A stretch of DNA of 64,000 bases, from positions 1 to 64,000 of the forward strand of contig JAIUPQ010000001.1 of the NCBI GenBank assembly GCA_020161145.1, in the 5' to 3' direction. Below, piece after piece: positions 22,336 to 33,100 of the stretch; the first letter of the stretch is position 1; each line of letters starts with the position of its first letter. A program made the position numbers and the translations under genes. Below the pieces are notes generated by a model. That model was not told where the DNA came from, ran no database searches, and saw only the letters and a list, made by a program, of their open reading frames with translations. The stretch is from Pseudomonadota bacterium (GTDB lineage: Bacteria; Pseudomonadota; Gammaproteobacteria; Burkholderiales; Burkholderiaceae_C).

Positions 22336-22844
22336 GGCCGATCCAGCCGCACCGACAGGCTGAGCGCGGGCGGCGCGGCGCGGGTGGCACGCAGCTCACC
22401 CTCGGCGTGGCGGGTCAGGTCCACTGCCCAGCCCAGTTGGTCAAACCCCTGCCCGGTGGCCAGGGCCGGGGCGGCAGGCCAAGGCCTGCCAGCCAGCCAT
22501 GAGGGCAGGGCAGCCAGTGGCAGGTCTTGCTTGAAGACATCGCGCGCCAGCGCGTCCAGCGTGGCGTAGCGCCGTGCGCCCTGGCCGTCGTCCAGTTCGG
22601 CGCCGGCCGGGCTCCAGCGCGCCACGCCGGCACGCGTGCCCAGCGGGGTGGTCAGCACCAGTTCGCCCGCATCGCCATCGCCGCGCAGCTCAAAGCTGGC
22701 ACTGAAGGATTCCGCCGGTTGGGCCTCGGTGGCGGCCACGCGCACCGCCAGCCGGCCTTGCCAGCCCTCACCCGGTGCCATGGGCGGCAGCGTGGCGCAG
22801 GCCGACAGCAACGCGGCGGCCAGCGCGGCCGCCAGTTGCTTCAC
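22332..22844 (-). CDS. lolB: outer-membrane lipoprotein LolB
   Basis: A lipoprotein of 170 residues. Its short signal ends in a lipobox-like LLSAC with Cys15. LolB receives lipoproteins from LolA and inserts them into the outer membrane. The middle shows the family's beta-sheet pattern (WQGRLAVRVA, FSASFELRG, GELVLTTPLGT, LPSWLAGRPWP). GTG at 22844 is chosen because it overlaps the stop of the upstream TPR gene as GTGA; it gives a proper signal peptide, while longer frames do not. It is coupled to ispE by a second four-base overlap. Confidence 0.9.
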   Translation of the reverse strand: MKQLAAALAAALLSACATLPPMAPGEGWQGRLAVRVAATEAQPAESFSASFELRGDGDAGELVLTTPLGTRAGVARWSPAGAELDDGQGARRYATLDALARDVFKQDLPLAALPSWLAGRPWPAAPALATGQGFDQLGWAVDLTRHAEGELRATRAAPPALSLSVRLDRP

Positions 22845-24562
22845 AGACCGATCCCCAGGCGCCTGAGCGTTTCCGTCAGCACGGTGTTGCCCGCATCGCG
22901 CGCCAGGCCATCGCGCAAGATGGCGCGTGCCTCGTCCTGGCGCCCCAGCACCCACAACACCTCGCCCAGGTGGGCGGCCACCTCGGCGTGAGGATGGGCG
23001 TCGAACGAGGCCTGCAGCAGCGGCAGCGCCTCGGCGGGGCGGCCCTGGCGGTAGGCCAGCCAGCCCACGCTGTCGGTGATGTAGGGATTGCTCGGGCGGC
23101 TGGTGTGGGCGCTGCGCAGCAAGTCCTGCGCCTCGGTCAGGTGCACGCCGCGATCGGCCAGCGCATAGCCCAGCGCGTTGCGCAGGTGGGCATCGTTGGG
23201 CGACTTGGCCAGCAGGGCGCGCAGTTCACGCTCCGCGTCGTCGTAGCGGCCGAGTTGCTCAGCCACCCGGGCCCATTCCAGCACCAGATCCTGGCTGTCG
23301 GGGAAGCGCGCGCGGGCGGCGTCCAGCACCTGCAGCGCCGCACGCCATTGGCGTTCGTCACTCAGCAGCTGCACCTCGGCGCGGGCGCGGGTCAGCGGCG
23401 TGGGGTTGTCGGCGGCGGCGCCCGACTGCAGCAGGCTGCGGGCCTCGGCAAGGCGGCCTTCGCGCGCCAGCAGCCGCGCGCGCAGCAGCAGCACGCTGAG
23501 GCTGGCCTCCTCAGGCGGAATGGCCTGCAGCGATTGGGCCGTGGCGGCCAGGTCACCTTGATGGAAGGCCGCCTGGGCCGCCAGCAGATCGGCAAAGCGC
23601 CGGGCCTGGGCCAGCGCAGCCGCATCCCCTTCGGGCGGCAACGCCCGCCAGCGCGCCAGGGCGGCCAGCGTGGCGGCGGGCTCGCGCAACTCCACCCGGT
23701 AGGCGGCCAGCGTCAGCCAGGCGGTGCCCAGGGCAGGGTCGGTTTCTGCCGCGCGCTGGGCTTGTGCGGCCGCGGGCGCCAGCAGGTTCTGGTCGGCCAG
23801 CACGCGGGCGTAGGCCAGGCGCACCTGGGCCGCCGCGTTGGGGCGTGCCAGGTAGGCGTCCAGCAGCGGTTGCACGGCCGGTGTCGTCTCCAGCAGCTCC
23901 AGCGCCAGCAGCGCCGGGCCGGGGGCGTCGGGGTCGGCCGCCGCCGCGCGCTGCGCTCGGCGTGCGGCGGCGATGGTGTCGCCGGCGGCCAGGGCCAGCC
24001 GGCCCAGGCTGACTTCCACCGGCACCATCAGGCCGGTGGTGGCGGCCTGGGGCTCCAACGCCGTGCGGGCGGCTGCGTAGGCGGCGGATTTGTCGGTCAG
24101 ACCGGCCAGAAAGCGCGGCACGCTGGCAATCACGCCGGCCCGCTCGGGCAGGGGCAGCCCCTCGATCAATCGCGCCAGCGGTGCCGCCACGGCCTGGGGT
24201 TCGCGCAGCGCCACGGCCAATTGCAGCAGCGTGCGGTCGGCGTCCACGTCATGAGGCAAGGTGCGCTGCCAGGCCTGCGCCACGGCACGCGCCAGATCGC
24301 CCCGGTGGGCTTGCGCGGCCACCTCGACGGCCCGCTGGTACAGCGCGGGGTCGCGCGAGCGCTCGGCCGCCGCCAGCAGCGCCTGCACGGCCTCCAGCGC
24401 AGCGCCTTCGCGGGCCAGCACTTCGCCGGCCAGAATTTCGTAGAACAGCGGCGCATCCAGGGCCGACTGCGCAGGCGCAGTCGGCTCGGCGTGGGCCAGG
24501 GTGGCGGCAAGGGCGAGGCCGAGGCCGAGGGTGGCCAGACGGAGAGCAGGGCGAACAGGCAT
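22841..24562 (-). CDS. exported tetratricopeptide-repeat protein
   Basis: A 573-residue protein with a signal peptide (MPVRPALRLATLGLGLALAATLAHA) and TPR-like helical repeats along its whole length. The clearest lie near the C-terminus (LRNALGYALADRG, NPYITDSVGWLAYRQGRPAEALPLLQ). Such genes stand directly upstream of lolB-ispE in many Betaproteobacteria. It is translationally coupled to lolB, which suggests a periplasmic or envelope scaffold role in the same process. It diverges from mutM with only 32 bases between the starts. Confidence 0.85.
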   Translation of the reverse strand: MPVRPALRLATLGLGLALAATLAHAEPTAPAQSALDAPLFYEILAGEVLAREGAALEAVQALLAAAERSRDPALYQRAVEVAAQAHRGDLARAVAQAWQRTLPHDVDADRTLLQLAVALREPQAVAAPLARLIEGLPLPERAGVIASVPRFLAGLTDKSAAYAAARTALEPQAATTGLMVPVEVSLGRLALAAGDTIAAARRAQRAAAADPDAPGPALLALELLETTPAVQPLLDAYLARPNAAAQVRLAYARVLADQNLLAPAAAQAQRAAETDPALGTAWLTLAAYRVELREPAATLAALARWRALPPEGDAAALAQARRFADLLAAQAAFHQGDLAATAQSLQAIPPEEASLSVLLLRARLLAREGRLAEARSLLQSGAAADNPTPLTRARAEVQLLSDERQWRAALQVLDAARARFPDSQDLVLEWARVAEQLGRYDDAERELRALLAKSPNDAHLRNALGYALADRGVHLTEAQDLLRSAHTSRPSNPYITDSVGWLAYRQGRPAEALPLLQASFDAHPHAEVAAHLGEVLWVLGRQDEARAILRDGLARDAGNTVLTETLRRLGIGL

Positions 24563-24594
24563 GGTGATGTCGATTCTGGCAGCACAATGGTTTG

Positions 24595-25422
24595 ATGCCT
24601 GAACTGCCCGAAATCGAGGTCACCTGCCGCAGCCTGGCGCCGCTGCAAGGGGCACGGGTGCAGGGGCTGCATCTGGGCAAGCCCTTACGCTGGCCGCTGG
24701 GCGTGGCGCCCGAGCGACTGGCCGGTGCCGAGGTGGCCGCACCCCTGCGGCGTGGCAAATACCTGTGGCTGCCGCTGAGCGGTGCGGCTGGCGGCCTGCT
24801 GTGGCATCTGGGCATGTCGGGGGCGCTGGTCTTTCATCCTGCGGCCGGCGCCCTGGCGCCGGCCGGCCCGCACGACCATGCCGATCTGGTCACCGACCTG
24901 GGCACGCTGCGACTGACCGATCCGCGCCGATTCGGGGCGGTGATCTGGTCGCCGGCCATGGACGCCGGGGTGGCCGGTACGCTGCTGGCGCGCCTGGGGC
25001 CCGAGCCCTTCGACCCCTTGTTGACGCCCGCACGCTTTCACACCGCCCTGAAGGGCAGGCGCACCGCCGTCAAGGTGGCGCTGATGGGCGGCGAGTTGGT
25101 GGTGGGGGCCGGCAACATCTACGCCAGCGAGGCGCTGTTTCGGGCCGGCATTGCGCCCACCACGCCTTGCATGCGCATTGGCCCGGTGCGCGCAGCACGC
25201 CTGCTGGCGGCCGTGCGCGAGGTGCTGGGCGACGCCATCGCCGCAGGGGGCTCCACCTTGCGCAACTACCGCAGTGGTGCCGGTGAGGCGGGCCGTTTCC
25301 AGTGGCTGGCGCAGGTCTATGGCCGCGAGGGCCAGCCCTGCCTGCGCTGCGGGACGGCCATTCGTCGCACCGTGCAGGCGCAGCGGGCCACCTTCCATTG
25401 CCCCGTTTGCCAACGCGGCTAG
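24595..25422 (+). CDS. mutM: formamidopyrimidine-DNA glycosylase
   Basis: Bifunctional 8-oxoguanine glycosylase/AP lyase (Fpg) of 275 residues. The second of two adjacent start codons is chosen because the mature enzyme needs Pro directly after Met as nucleophile (MPELPEIE); a TTG start three bases earlier would spoil it. Other visible parts are the catalytic Lys in RRGKYLWLPL, the H2TH segment GNIYASEALFRAGI, and the C-terminal zinc finger CLRCGTAIRR...CPVC. It works with mutY, encoded about 2 kb downstream, to prevent G-to-T changes from oxidised guanine. Confidence 0.97.
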   Translation: MPELPEIEVTCRSLAPLQGARVQGLHLGKPLRWPLGVAPERLAGAEVAAPLRRGKYLWLPLSGAAGGLLWHLGMSGALVFHPAAGALAPAGPHDHADLVTDLGTLRLTDPRRFGAVIWSPAMDAGVAGTLLARLGPEPFDPLLTPARFHTALKGRRTAVKVALMGGELVVGAGNIYASEALFRAGIAPTTPCMRIGPVRAARLLAAVREVLGDAIAAGGSTLRNYRSGAGEAGRFQWLAQVYGREGQPCLRCGTAIRRTVQAQRATFHCPVCQRG

Positions 25423-25522
25423 CGCCCGCCGGTGTTGTTACAGATCGTCGCAGCAGCGGGCGCGGCTCGTGTTCTGATAGCGTTCCGCCAACACGTCCAA
25501 CCAACTACAGACTGGCCACTCT

Positions 25523-27520
25523 TTGGTGGATGCCGTTTCGCTGTCATCGCTTGCCTCCGCGTCCGTCCCCAGGCTCATGCCCAGGCTGGATGCGCTGGCG
25601 CAATGGCGTGCCCAGTTGGCGGGGGAATTGACTCAGTTGCAGCAGCACCTGGGCGAGGCGGGGCTGCTGATGCGCGACCAGCAACTGGCCTGCGAAGCGC
25701 TGCAGGGCCGATTGGCCAATGACCCGCTGGTGCTGGTCTGCGTGGCCGAGTTCTCGGCCGGCAAGTCCGAACTGCTCAATGCCTTGCTGTTTCCCGACGC
25801 CGGCTGCCGCCTGCTGCCCGCCGCGCCGGGTGCCACCACCATGTGTCCGGTGGAACTGGGCTGGGATGCGCGGCTGCCGGCCCAGCTGGCCTTGTTGCCC
25901 ATTGAAACCCATGGCGAGCCGCTGACCCTGGCGCAGTGGCGCGAGCGCCCCGAAGCCTGGCACGGCCTGCCGCTGGAGGTCGACCAGCCACGCGCCATGG
26001 CCGATGCCTTGCAGGCCGTGACCCAGACCCGCCAGGTCACGCGCGAGCAGGCGCGCGCCTGGGGCCTGACGCCAGCGGCGGGTGCCGGCCGCGACCGTGT
26101 GGCCGTGCCCGCCTGGCGCCATGCACTGCTCAACATGCCCCACCCGCTGCTGGCCAGTGGGTTGGTGGTGGTGGACACGCCGGGCCTGGGCGCCATCGGC
26201 GTCGAGCCCGGCCTGACGCTGGGCCTGTTGCCGGCGGCGGCGGCGGTGTTCTTCGTCATTGATGCGTCGCGTGGCGTTTCGCGCGGCGATCTGGATCTGT
26301 GGCAAACCCATCTGGCCGACCCGGCGCTGTCGCGCTTCGTCGTGCTGTCCAAGCTCGATCTGCTGGCCGATCCGCTGAGCACGCCGGCCGAGCAGGCCAT
26401 GCTGATCCAGGACCAATGCACCCAGGTGGCGCGCACGTTGGGCGTGCCCCAGTCGCAGGTGTTTGCCGTCTCCGCCCGGGAGGCCTTGACGGCGGGGCTG
26501 GGCGACAGCGGCGCGGTGCGCCAGGAGCGGCTGACGGCCAGCGGTGTGCTGCCGTTGAAGAGCGCCATCATTGAGCAGTTGCTGCCGCAGCGCCAACAAC
26601 TGCTGACGCTGGCGGTGGCCAGCTTCACCCAGTCGCTGCAAGGCCAGCTCACCCGCCACGTGCGCGAGCTGCGCCGCAGCCACGCCCAGCAGATGCTGGA
26701 GTTGCGCGCGCTGGAAGCCAAGACCGGCAGCCGGGCCGACCAGATCGGCCAGCGCCTGGCGCGCGAGGAGGCCGAGTTTGCCGTGCACAGCGAGCGCGTG
26801 CAGGCCTTGCAGGCCGACCACACCCAGCAACTGACCCAGGTGCTGGCCCCACTGAGCGACGCGCTGTGGCGCGAGGTGGATGGGCAGTTGGCGGCCATTC
26901 TGGCCGGCCCCTGGTACCTGCCCCGCTCCGCCACCGCGTTTGCCCAGCTGTTCGACGGCCTGCAGCAGCGCGTCGATGACCTGGAAGCCGCGCTGCAGGC
27001 CATGGCCGAAGACCTTGCCCGCCAGTTGGCCGACATCGAGACCGGCGACCCCATGCCGTACGTGCCGACCCAGCCGCCCGATCTGGCCCGGTTGCGCAGC
27101 GACCTCGCGCAGATCCAGGGCGGCTACGCGCGCTACTTTGGCGTGCGGCAGATGGCGCGCATGACGGTGCCGCAGTTCGTCGAGCAGTTCCGCCGCATGC
27201 TGACCTCGCGGATGCGCAGCGTGTTCGAGCACGCCATCCACCAGATCAAGCTGTGGAGCCGCGCCACGCTGGAGCCGCTGGAAGAGCCGCTGGCGCAGCG
27301 CGAAACCTATCTGGCGCGCCGCCGCGAAACCCTGGCCCGTGCGCAGAGCGCCCGCGCCGAGTTGCTGCACAGCCTGACCGAACTGGTGCGTCAGGACGAG
27401 TTGCTGCTGGCCCAGGCCGAACAAGGCCAGCGGCTGGCCACCGCCTTGCGCGCCGCCGCCCAACAAAGCCCCGATCGCGCCGAGCCCGCCGCCAGCGAAC
27501 TGCAGGACGCCGCCGCGTGA
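25523..27520 (+). CDS. dynamin-like GTPase with an atypical P-loop
   Basis: A 665-residue protein. The N-terminal GTPase domain is followed by long helical segments (about residues 350-660), as in bacterial dynamin-like proteins. The P-loop reads AEFSAGKSE (residues 75-83), with Ala in place of the first Gly and Glu after the Ser; the usual form is GEFSAGKST. A DTPGLG switch and SKLDL as the base-recognition motif are present. Bacterial dynamins remodel membranes. The start is uncertain (TTG at 25523, GTG at 25526) with no clear ribosome binding site. The stop overlaps the mutY start as GTGA. Confidence 0.8.
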   Translation: MVDAVSLSSLASASVPRLMPRLDALAQWRAQLAGELTQLQQHLGEAGLLMRDQQLACEALQGRLANDPLVLVCVAEFSAGKSELLNALLFPDAGCRLLPAAPGATTMCPVELGWDARLPAQLALLPIETHGEPLTLAQWRERPEAWHGLPLEVDQPRAMADALQAVTQTRQVTREQARAWGLTPAAGAGRDRVAVPAWRHALLNMPHPLLASGLVVVDTPGLGAIGVEPGLTLGLLPAAAAVFFVIDASRGVSRGDLDLWQTHLADPALSRFVVLSKLDLLADPLSTPAEQAMLIQDQCTQVARTLGVPQSQVFAVSAREALTAGLGDSGAVRQERLTASGVLPLKSAIIEQLLPQRQQLLTLAVASFTQSLQGQLTRHVRELRRSHAQQMLELRALEAKTGSRADQIGQRLAREEAEFAVHSERVQALQADHTQQLTQVLAPLSDALWREVDGQLAAILAGPWYLPRSATAFAQLFDGLQQRVDDLEAALQAMAEDLARQLADIETGDPMPYVPTQPPDLARLRSDLAQIQGGYARYFGVRQMARMTVPQFVEQFRRMLTSRMRSVFEHAIHQIKLWSRATLEPLEEPLAQRETYLARRRETLARAQSARAELLHSLTELVRQDELLLAQAEQGQRLATALRAAAQQSPDRAEPAASELQDAAA

Positions 27521-28584
27521 CGGCTGCGACCCAGGCCCTGGCCGCGCGCGTCGTGGCCTGGCAGCGCACGCAGGGCCGCCACGACCTGCCCTGGCAGCAC
27601 AGCCGCGAGCCCTACCGGGTGTGGTTGTCCGAAATCATGCTGCAGCAAACCCAGGTGGCCACCGTGCTGGGCTATTACCCGCGCTTTCTGGCCCGCTGCC
27701 CCGACGTGGCCGCCTTGGCCGCCGCGCCGCTGGACGACGTGCTGGCCCTCTGGGACGGCCTGGGCTACTACAGCCGTGCGCGCAACCTGCACCGCTGCGC
27801 CCAGCAGGTGATGGCCCAGCATGGCGGTGCCTTCCCGCGCAGCGCCGCCGGCCTGGCCGAGCTTCCCGGCATTGGCCCGTCCACCGCCGCCGCCATCGCC
27901 GCCTTCTGCTTTGGTGAGCGCGCCGCCATCCTGGACGGCAACGTGCAGCGCGTGCTGGCCCGCGCGCTGGGCTTCGAGGGCGATCTGAGCCAGGCCGCAC
28001 CCAAGCGGGCGCTGTGGGCCCAGGCCCAGGCGCTGCTGCCCGCCAGCCCCGACATGCCGGCCTACACCCAGGGTTTGATGGATCTGGGTGCCACCGTCTG
28101 CACCACCCGCGCGCCGCGCTGCGCGGCCTGCCCGCTGCGCGGCGACTGCACGGCGCATGCCCAGGGCCGCGAGCTGGCCTTGCCCGTCAAGACCCGCCGC
28201 ATCGCCCGCCGCGCCCAGGCCGTATGGTGGCTGCACGCCCAGCGTGCGGACGGCGCGCTGTGGCTGGTGCGCCGCCCCGCACCGGGCGTCTGGGGCGGGC
28301 TGTGGAGCCTGCCGCAATGGCCCAGCGAGGCCGCGCTGCGTGCCGATTGCCCACCCGACCTGCCCTTGCTGTTGGCGCCCACGTTCAGCCATGCGCTGAC
28401 CCACCTGGAGCTGCACCTGCACCCCATGCGGGCTCCGTGGCCAGGCATGGCCGATCCGCCGCTGGGCGGCGGCACGCAGGGGCAATGGGTCAGCGTGCAG
28501 GCGCTGGGCGGGCTGGGGTTGCCGGCAGCGCTGCGTAAGACGTTGGCGGACTGCCCTCCGACGCCAACTCCCGGTGCCGCTTGA
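27517..28584 (+). CDS. mutY: adenine DNA glycosylase
   Basis: MutY of 355 residues. It removes adenine mispaired with 8-oxoguanine. Visible features are the catalytic Glu in [10 protein letters not shown], the helix-hairpin-helix [18 protein letters not shown] with the downstream Asp (ILDGNVQRV), and the iron-sulfur ligands C-x6-C-x2-C-x5-C in [19 protein letters not shown]-terminal NUDT1-like domain recognises 8-oxoG. GTG at 27517 is set by the GTGA overlap with the dynamin-like gene. The last 95 bases overlap the convergent rapZ gene. Confidence 0.95.
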   Translation: MTAATQALAARVVAWQRTQGRHDLPWQHSREPYRVWLSEIMLQQTQVATVLGYYPRFLARCPDVAALAAAPLDDVLALWDGLGYYSRARNLHRCAQQVMAQHGGAFPRSAAGLAELPGIGPSTAAAIAAFCFGERAAILDGNVQRVLARALGFEGDLSQAAPKRALWAQAQALLPASPDMPAYTQGLMDLGATVCTTRAPRCAACPLRGDCTAHAQGRELALPVKTRRIARRAQAVWWLHAQRADGALWLVRRPAPGVWGGLWSLPQWPSEAALRADCPPDLPLLLAPTFSHALTHLELHLHPMRAPWPGMADPPLGGGTQGQWVSVQALGGLGLPAALRKTLADCPPTPTPGAA

Positions 28585-29443
28585 GCGTGGTGACCTGGGC
28601 GGCAAAGCGGGCCGCCAGTTGCTCCACCAGATAGACCGAGCGGTGCTGACCGCCGGTGCAGCCGATGCAGACGGTGACGTAGCTGCGCTGATCGTTCTCC
28701 ATGGACGGCAGCCAGTGGCGCAGAAACGCGTCGATCTGGTCCAGCATGTCGCCCACCTCGCTCTGGGCCTGCAGGTAGGCGGCCACCGGCGCGTCGCGGC
28801 CGGTGAGGGGACGCAAGGCCGGCTCGTAGTGCGGGTTGGGCAGCATGCGCACGTCGAAGACGAAATCGGCGTCCAGCGGCACCCCATGCTTGAAGGCGAA
28901 GGACTGGAACACCAGCGTCAGTGCACTGTCGGTGGCGCCCACCAGGTCGCGCAGCCACTGGCGCAACTGCACGGCACGCAACTGGCTGGTGTCCAGCTCG
29001 GTCGAGCCTTCGCGCAGATCGGCCACCAGCGCCCGCTCGAGTTCGATGGCGTCGAAGAGCTGGCGATGCCCATCGCTGCTGGCGCCGGGCTTGGACAGCG
29101 GATGCGGGCGGCGCGTCTCTGAAAACCGCTTGATCAGCACCGGGGTGGTGGCGTTGAGGAAGATGCTGCGCACCCGGTGGCCCTGGGTGCGCAGCGCGGC
29201 CAGCATGGTCAGCAGCGTCAGCGAGGTGGCGCCGCTGCGCACATCGACGGCGGCGCTCAGTCGGCGCACGCCGCGGGCCTGCTCGATGCGGATCAGCTCG
29301 GGCAACAGCTCGGGCGGCAGGTTGTCCACACAGTAGTAGCCGGCGTCTTCCAGCGCGTCCATGGCCACGCTTTTGCCGGAGCCCGAGATGCCGGTGACCA
29401 GCACGATGTCCATGGTCGGTTGCGGTGCGGGGGTGGTGGTCAT
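28490..29443 (-). CDS. rapZ: RNase adapter protein RapZ
   Basis: RapZ/YvcJ-type P-loop nucleotide-binding protein of 317 residues, against about 285 in E. coli. The Walker A motif is TGISGSGKS and the C-terminal [19 protein letters not shown] is the family's signature. In enterobacteria RapZ directs RNase E to the small RNA GlmZ and so controls amino-sugar synthesis; whether that holds here is unknown. ATG at 29443 overlaps the recN stop as ATGA. The extra length is mainly a Pro/Ala-rich tail of about 25 residues, encoded where the gene runs into mutY on the other strand. Confidence 0.92.
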   Translation of the reverse strand: MTTTPAPQPTMDIVLVTGISGSGKSVAMDALEDAGYYCVDNLPPELLPELIRIEQARGVRRLSAAVDVRSGATSLTLLTMLAALRTQGHRVRSIFLNATTPVLIKRFSETRRPHPLSKPGASSDGHRQLFDAIELERALVADLREGSTELDTSQLRAVQLRQWLRDLVGATDSALTLVFQSFAFKHGVPLDADFVFDVRMLPNPHYEPALRPLTGRDAPVAAYLQAQSEVGDMLDQIDAFLRHWLPSMENDQRSYVTVCIGCTGGQHRSVYLVEQLAARFAAQVTTLKRHRELASEGSPPTSYAALPATPARPAPAR

Positions 29444-31089
29444 GCGGCGTGTCTCGCGATCAACTCTCTGGCATGGGCGCGGCCGGTGGCGCTGTGGGCA
29501 TGGCCCGCCAGCATGCGGGCGATTTCGGTGACACGTGCCTCGGCGGTGGCCGGTGCCACCTGGCTCGTGGTCTGGCCATCGGCGGCCTGCTTGCTGACCA
29601 CCAGATGCTGGTGGGCGCTGGCGGCCACCTGCGGCAGGTGGGTGACGGCCAGCACCTGCTGCGGCCCGCCCAGGCGGCGCAGCAGCCGGCCCACGGCGTC
29701 GGCCACGTCGCCGCCGATGCCGCTGTCGATCTCGTCGAAGATCAGCGTGGCCGGGGCGCCATCGCCGGCCGCCTCGGCCGTGGTGACGGCAATGGCCAGC
29801 GCCAGCCGCGACAACTCGCCGCCCGAGGCCACCTTGGCCAGCGGTCGCGGCGCGCTGCCGGCATGGCCGGCGACCAGAAACTCCACGCTCTCCAGCCCGA
29901 AGGCCTGCGGCGCGTCCTGCGCCACCCAGCCGATGTCGAACCGCCCGCCGGCCATGCCCAGTTGCTGCATGGCCTCGGTGATGCGCGCGGCCAGCCTGGG
30001 CGCGGTGCGGCGGCGGGCCTTGGACAGCGCCGTGGCCGCCGCACGCCACGTGGCCAGCGCCGCGTCGGCCTGCGCTTGCAGCGCGTCCAGATCGGTCTGG
30101 GCATCCAGTTGGCGCAGCGCCGCCTGCCAATCGGCCAGCAGCGCCGGCAGGTGCTCGGGCGGCTGGCGAAAACGCCGTGCCAGACCCACCCAGGCCGACA
30201 GGCGCTGATCCACCTCGGCCAGCCGCGCCGGGTCGGGCTCGCTGCGGGCCAGGTAGCCGTGCAGCTCGCGCGCGGCGTCGTCCACCTGGGTTTGGGCAGC
30301 GTGCACGGCCTCCAGCGTGGCGGCCAGCCGGGCGTCGTAATCCACCACCGCCTGCAGCGCCTGTGCGGCGCGGGCCAGTGCGCGCGTGGCCTCGTCGTCC
30401 AGGCTGCGGCTGGCCTCGGCGGTACCGTCCAGCAGCGCCTGGCCGTGGGCCAGCACCTGGTGCTCGGCGTTCAGCGCCGGCCACTCGTCGGCGCCGGGCG
30501 CCAGCCGCTCCACCTCGCCAATCTGCCACAGCAGCCGCTCACGCTCGACGGCCACCTGGCCTTGCTGCGCGCGGGCCTCATCCAGCGCGTCGCGGGCGGC
30601 CCGCCACTGGGCAAAGGCCTGGGCCACGGCCGCCGCGTCGCCGCCGGCCTGCGCATCCAGCAGCGCCCGCGCCTGGGCCGGCCGGGTCAGGCCTTGCCAG
30701 GCATGCTGGCCGTGGATGTCCACCAGGTGCTCGGCCGCCTCGCGCAGCTGCGCGGCCGTGGCCGGGCTGCCGTTGATGTAGGCGCGGCTCTTGCCGCCCG
30801 CATCGACCACGCGGCGCAGCAGCAGCTCGTCGTCAACGGCAAACCCGGCCGCGTCCAGCCAGCCGCGCAGTGCGGGCGGGGTGTCGAAGGTGGCGGCGAT
30901 CTCGGCGCGCGCCGCGCCTTCACGCACCACCAGCGCCTCGGCACGCGCGCCCAGCGCCAGTTGCAGCGCGTCGATGAGGATGGACTTGCCGGCCCCCGTC
31001 TCGCCGGTCAGCGCCGTGAAGCCGGCGCCCAGCGCCAGCTCCAGGTCGGTGACGATGACGAAGTCGCGCAGCGCCAGATGCCGGATCAC
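29440..31089 (-). CDS. recN: DNA repair protein RecN
   Basis: An SMC-like ATPase of 549 residues for double-strand break repair. The N-terminal Walker A is TGETGAGKS, a long coiled-coil middle follows, and the C-terminal half has the ABC signature [13 protein letters not shown] and Walker [13 protein letters not shown]. The start is GTG at 31089, set by the GTGA overlap with nadK; it gives the expected beginning [10 protein letters not shown]. The nadK-recN order, divergent from hrcA, is conserved in Proteobacteria. Confidence 0.95.
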   Translation of the reverse strand: MIRHLALRDFVIVTDLELALGAGFTALTGETGAGKSILIDALQLALGARAEALVVREGAARAEIAATFDTPPALRGWLDAAGFAVDDELLLRRVVDAGGKSRAYINGSPATAAQLREAAEHLVDIHGQHAWQGLTRPAQARALLDAQAGGDAAAVAQAFAQWRAARDALDEARAQQGQVAVERERLLWQIGEVERLAPGADEWPALNAEHQVLAHGQALLDGTAEASRSLDDEATRALARAAQALQAVVDYDARLAATLEAVHAAQTQVDDAARELHGYLARSEPDPARLAEVDQRLSAWVGLARRFRQPPEHLPALLADWQAALRQLDAQTDLDALQAQADAALATWRAAATALSKARRRTAPRLAARITEAMQQLGMAGGRFDIGWVAQDAPQAFGLESVEFLVAGHAGSAPRPLAKVASGGELSRLALAIAVTTAEAAGDGAPATLIFDEIDSGIGGDVADAVGRLLRRLGGPQQVLAVTHLPQVAASAHQHLVVSKQAADGQTTSQVAPATAEARVTEIARMLAGHAHSATGRAHARELIARHAA

Positions 31090-31964
31090 GACGTGGTGCC
31101 CTCGTACCAGCGCAGCTTGCGCCGCAGCGTGGCGTAATAGCTCCAGCCGTGGGGGTGGACGAAGCGCGCGCTGAGGTCCGAGCGCCAGACGCGCACCTGA
31201 TCGCCCGGCCCCAATGCGGTGATGCCGTGCATGTCGAAGTTGGCGCTGACGTCGGCATCGCTGACGATGGTCAGCACCACGGGCTTGCCGTCCGGCAGCA
31301 CGATGGGGCGGTTGGACAGCGTGTGCGAGGCGATGGGCACCAGCACCCAGCCGCCGATGGCCGGGTGCAGGATGGGCCCGCCCGCCGACAGCGCATAGGC
31401 CGTGGAGCCGGTGGGCGTGGCGATGATGATGCCGTCGGCGCGCATGTTGGCGACGAACTCCTCGCCCACGTCCACGCGCACCTCGATCATGCTGGCCGTG
31501 GCGCCGCGGCCGACCACCACGTCGTTCAGCGCCAGCCCTTCCTCGGCGCGCTGGCCACCCCGCCAGATGCCGCCCTCGATCAGGCTGCGACGCTCTTCCT
31601 CGAAGTCGCCCATGATGATGGTGCCCAGCGCCTCGTGCCACTCGGCGGCTCGCACGTCGGTGATGAAGCCCAGCCGGCCCTGGTTGATGCCCACCAGCGC
31701 CACGTCGAACGGCGCCAGCGCGCGGGCAATGCCCAGCATGGTGCCGTCGCCGCCCACCACCACGGCGATGTCGCATTGCGCGCCAATCTCGGCCAGGCTC
31801 AGCGCTGCCGCCGGGTCGGCTCCGGTCTGTGCGGCGGCGGCGTGGTCCAGCGACACCCGCAGACCCTGCTCGCGCAAAAAGGCGGCAATCTCCGTCAGCA
31901 GCGGCTGCGGGCCGGGCAATTGGTGCTTGCCGATCAGCGCGGCGTGGCGAAAGCGGGCGGGCAT
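31086..31964 (-). CDS. nadK: NAD kinase
   Basis: ATP-dependent NAD kinase of 292 residues, making NADP. The GGDGT motif lies in [20 protein letters not shown] carries the second conserved block, and [19 protein letters not shown] is the third. The gene diverges from hrcA with 42 bases between starts and is coupled to recN. Confidence 0.97.
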   Translation of the reverse strand: MPARFRHAALIGKHQLPGPQPLLTEIAAFLREQGLRVSLDHAAAAQTGADPAAALSLAEIGAQCDIAVVVGGDGTMLGIARALAPFDVALVGINQGRLGFITDVRAAEWHEALGTIIMGDFEEERRSLIEGGIWRGGQRAEEGLALNDVVVGRGATASMIEVRVDVGEEFVANMRADGIIIATPTGSTAYALSAGGPILHPAIGGWVLVPIASHTLSNRPIVLPDGKPVVLTIVSDADVSANFDMHGITALGPGDQVRVWRSDLSARFVHPHGWSYYATLRRKLRWYEGTTS

Positions 31965-32006
31965 GGTGCAAAGAATTACACCATGGCGGCTCCCTACAAT
32001 GGCCTC

Positions 32007-33020
32007 ATGCTGGACGAGCGCTCGCGCACCCTACTCACCGCCCTGGTCGAGCGGTACATCGCCGATGGCCAGCCGGTGGGCTCGCGCACGCTGTCCAAGG
32101 CCTCGGGGCTGGATCTGTCGGCGGCCACCATCCGCAACGTCATGGCCGACCTGGAGGAGCAGCGTCTCATCGTCAGCCCCCACACCTCGGCCGGCCGCAT
32201 CCCCACGCCGCAGGGTTACCGGGTGTTCGTCGATGCCATGCTGACCGCGCGCAGCGACGCGGCCACGCCGCCCGAGCTGGCGCAGCCGCTGCACCCCGAT
32301 CAGCCGCGCCGCGTCATTGCCCAGGCCGCGCACCTGCTGTCCAACCTCTCGCACTTCGTGGGCGTGGTCACCGCGCCCCGGCAGACCAATGTGTTTCGCC
32401 AGATCGAGTTTCTGCGCCTGGGCGAGCGGCGGGTGCTGGTCATCCTGGTGGCGCCGGGCGGCGACGTGCAAAACCGCGTGCTCCTCACCGCGCAGGACCA
32501 CAGCCAGGCCGAGCTGGTGGAGGCCGCCAACTACCTCAACGCCCACTACGGCGGCCTGTCCATCGACACCGTGCGCGAGCGCCTCAAGGGCGAGATCGAC
32601 GTGTTGCGCGGCGACATTGCGGTGCTGATGCAGGCGGCCGTGCAAGTGGGCAGCGAGGCCATGCAGGACAGTGCCGAGCAGGTCGTGGTCAGTGGCGAGC
32701 GCAACCTGCTGGGCGTGCAGGACTTCGGCCAGGACATGAGCACGCTGCGCCAGCTGTTCGATCTGTTCGAGCAAAAGACGCAGCTGATGCGGCTGCTGGA
32801 CACCTCCAGCCGCGCCGAGGGCGTGCGCATCTACATCGGCGGCGAGAGCGGCGTGGTGCCGCACGAGACGCTGTCGGTGGTTTCGGCCCCGTACGAGATC
32901 GACGGCCAGGTGGTGGGCACGCTGGGCGTCATCGGCCCCACCCGCATGCCGTACGAGCGCGTCGTCCAGATCGTGGACATCACTGCCCGGCTGGTGGGCA
33001 ACGCGCTCTCCCAACGCTGA
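32007..33020 (+). CDS. hrcA: heat-inducible transcription repressor HrcA
   Basis: HrcA of 337 residues, the repressor that binds CIRCE operators of groE/dnaK genes. The N-terminal winged helix begins [28 protein letters not shown], followed by [13 protein letters not shown] and the wing ([17 protein letters not shown]). The C-terminal dimerisation part ends with [27 protein letters not shown] at 32007 is chosen by homology; 31983 is an alternative. A TACAAT hexamer ends seven bases before the ATG, which would make the transcript almost leaderless. No CIRCE repeat is seen upstream. Confidence 0.95.
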   Translation: MLDERSRTLLTALVERYIADGQPVGSRTLSKASGLDLSAATIRNVMADLEEQRLIVSPHTSAGRIPTPQGYRVFVDAMLTARSDAATPPELAQPLHPDQPRRVIAQAAHLLSNLSHFVGVVTAPRQTNVFRQIEFLRLGERRVLVILVAPGGDVQNRVLLTAQDHSQAELVEAANYLNAHYGGLSIDTVRERLKGEIDVLRGDIAVLMQAAVQVGSEAMQDSAEQVVVSGERNLLGVQDFGQDMSTLRQLFDLFEQKTQLMRLLDTSSRAEGVRIYIGGESGVVPHETLSVVSAPYEIDGQVVGTLGVIGPTRMPYERVVQIVDITARLVGNALSQR

Positions 33021-33100
33021 CGATGAACCACCCCCTACGCGATCACGGATCGGCCTTGCAGGCCGCGCCGCAGCGGGGACGCTGCGGCTCTTCGTCAGGC

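Noticed and set aside
25422-25463. Inverted repeat GCGCCCGC/GCGGGCGC after mutM as a terminator.
   Set aside because: The loop is 26 bases long and no T run follows, so termination is not supported.
31965-32006. Search for a CIRCE operator before hrcA.
   Set aside because: No TTAGCACTC/GAGTGCTAA inverted repeat is present in the 42-base spacer.
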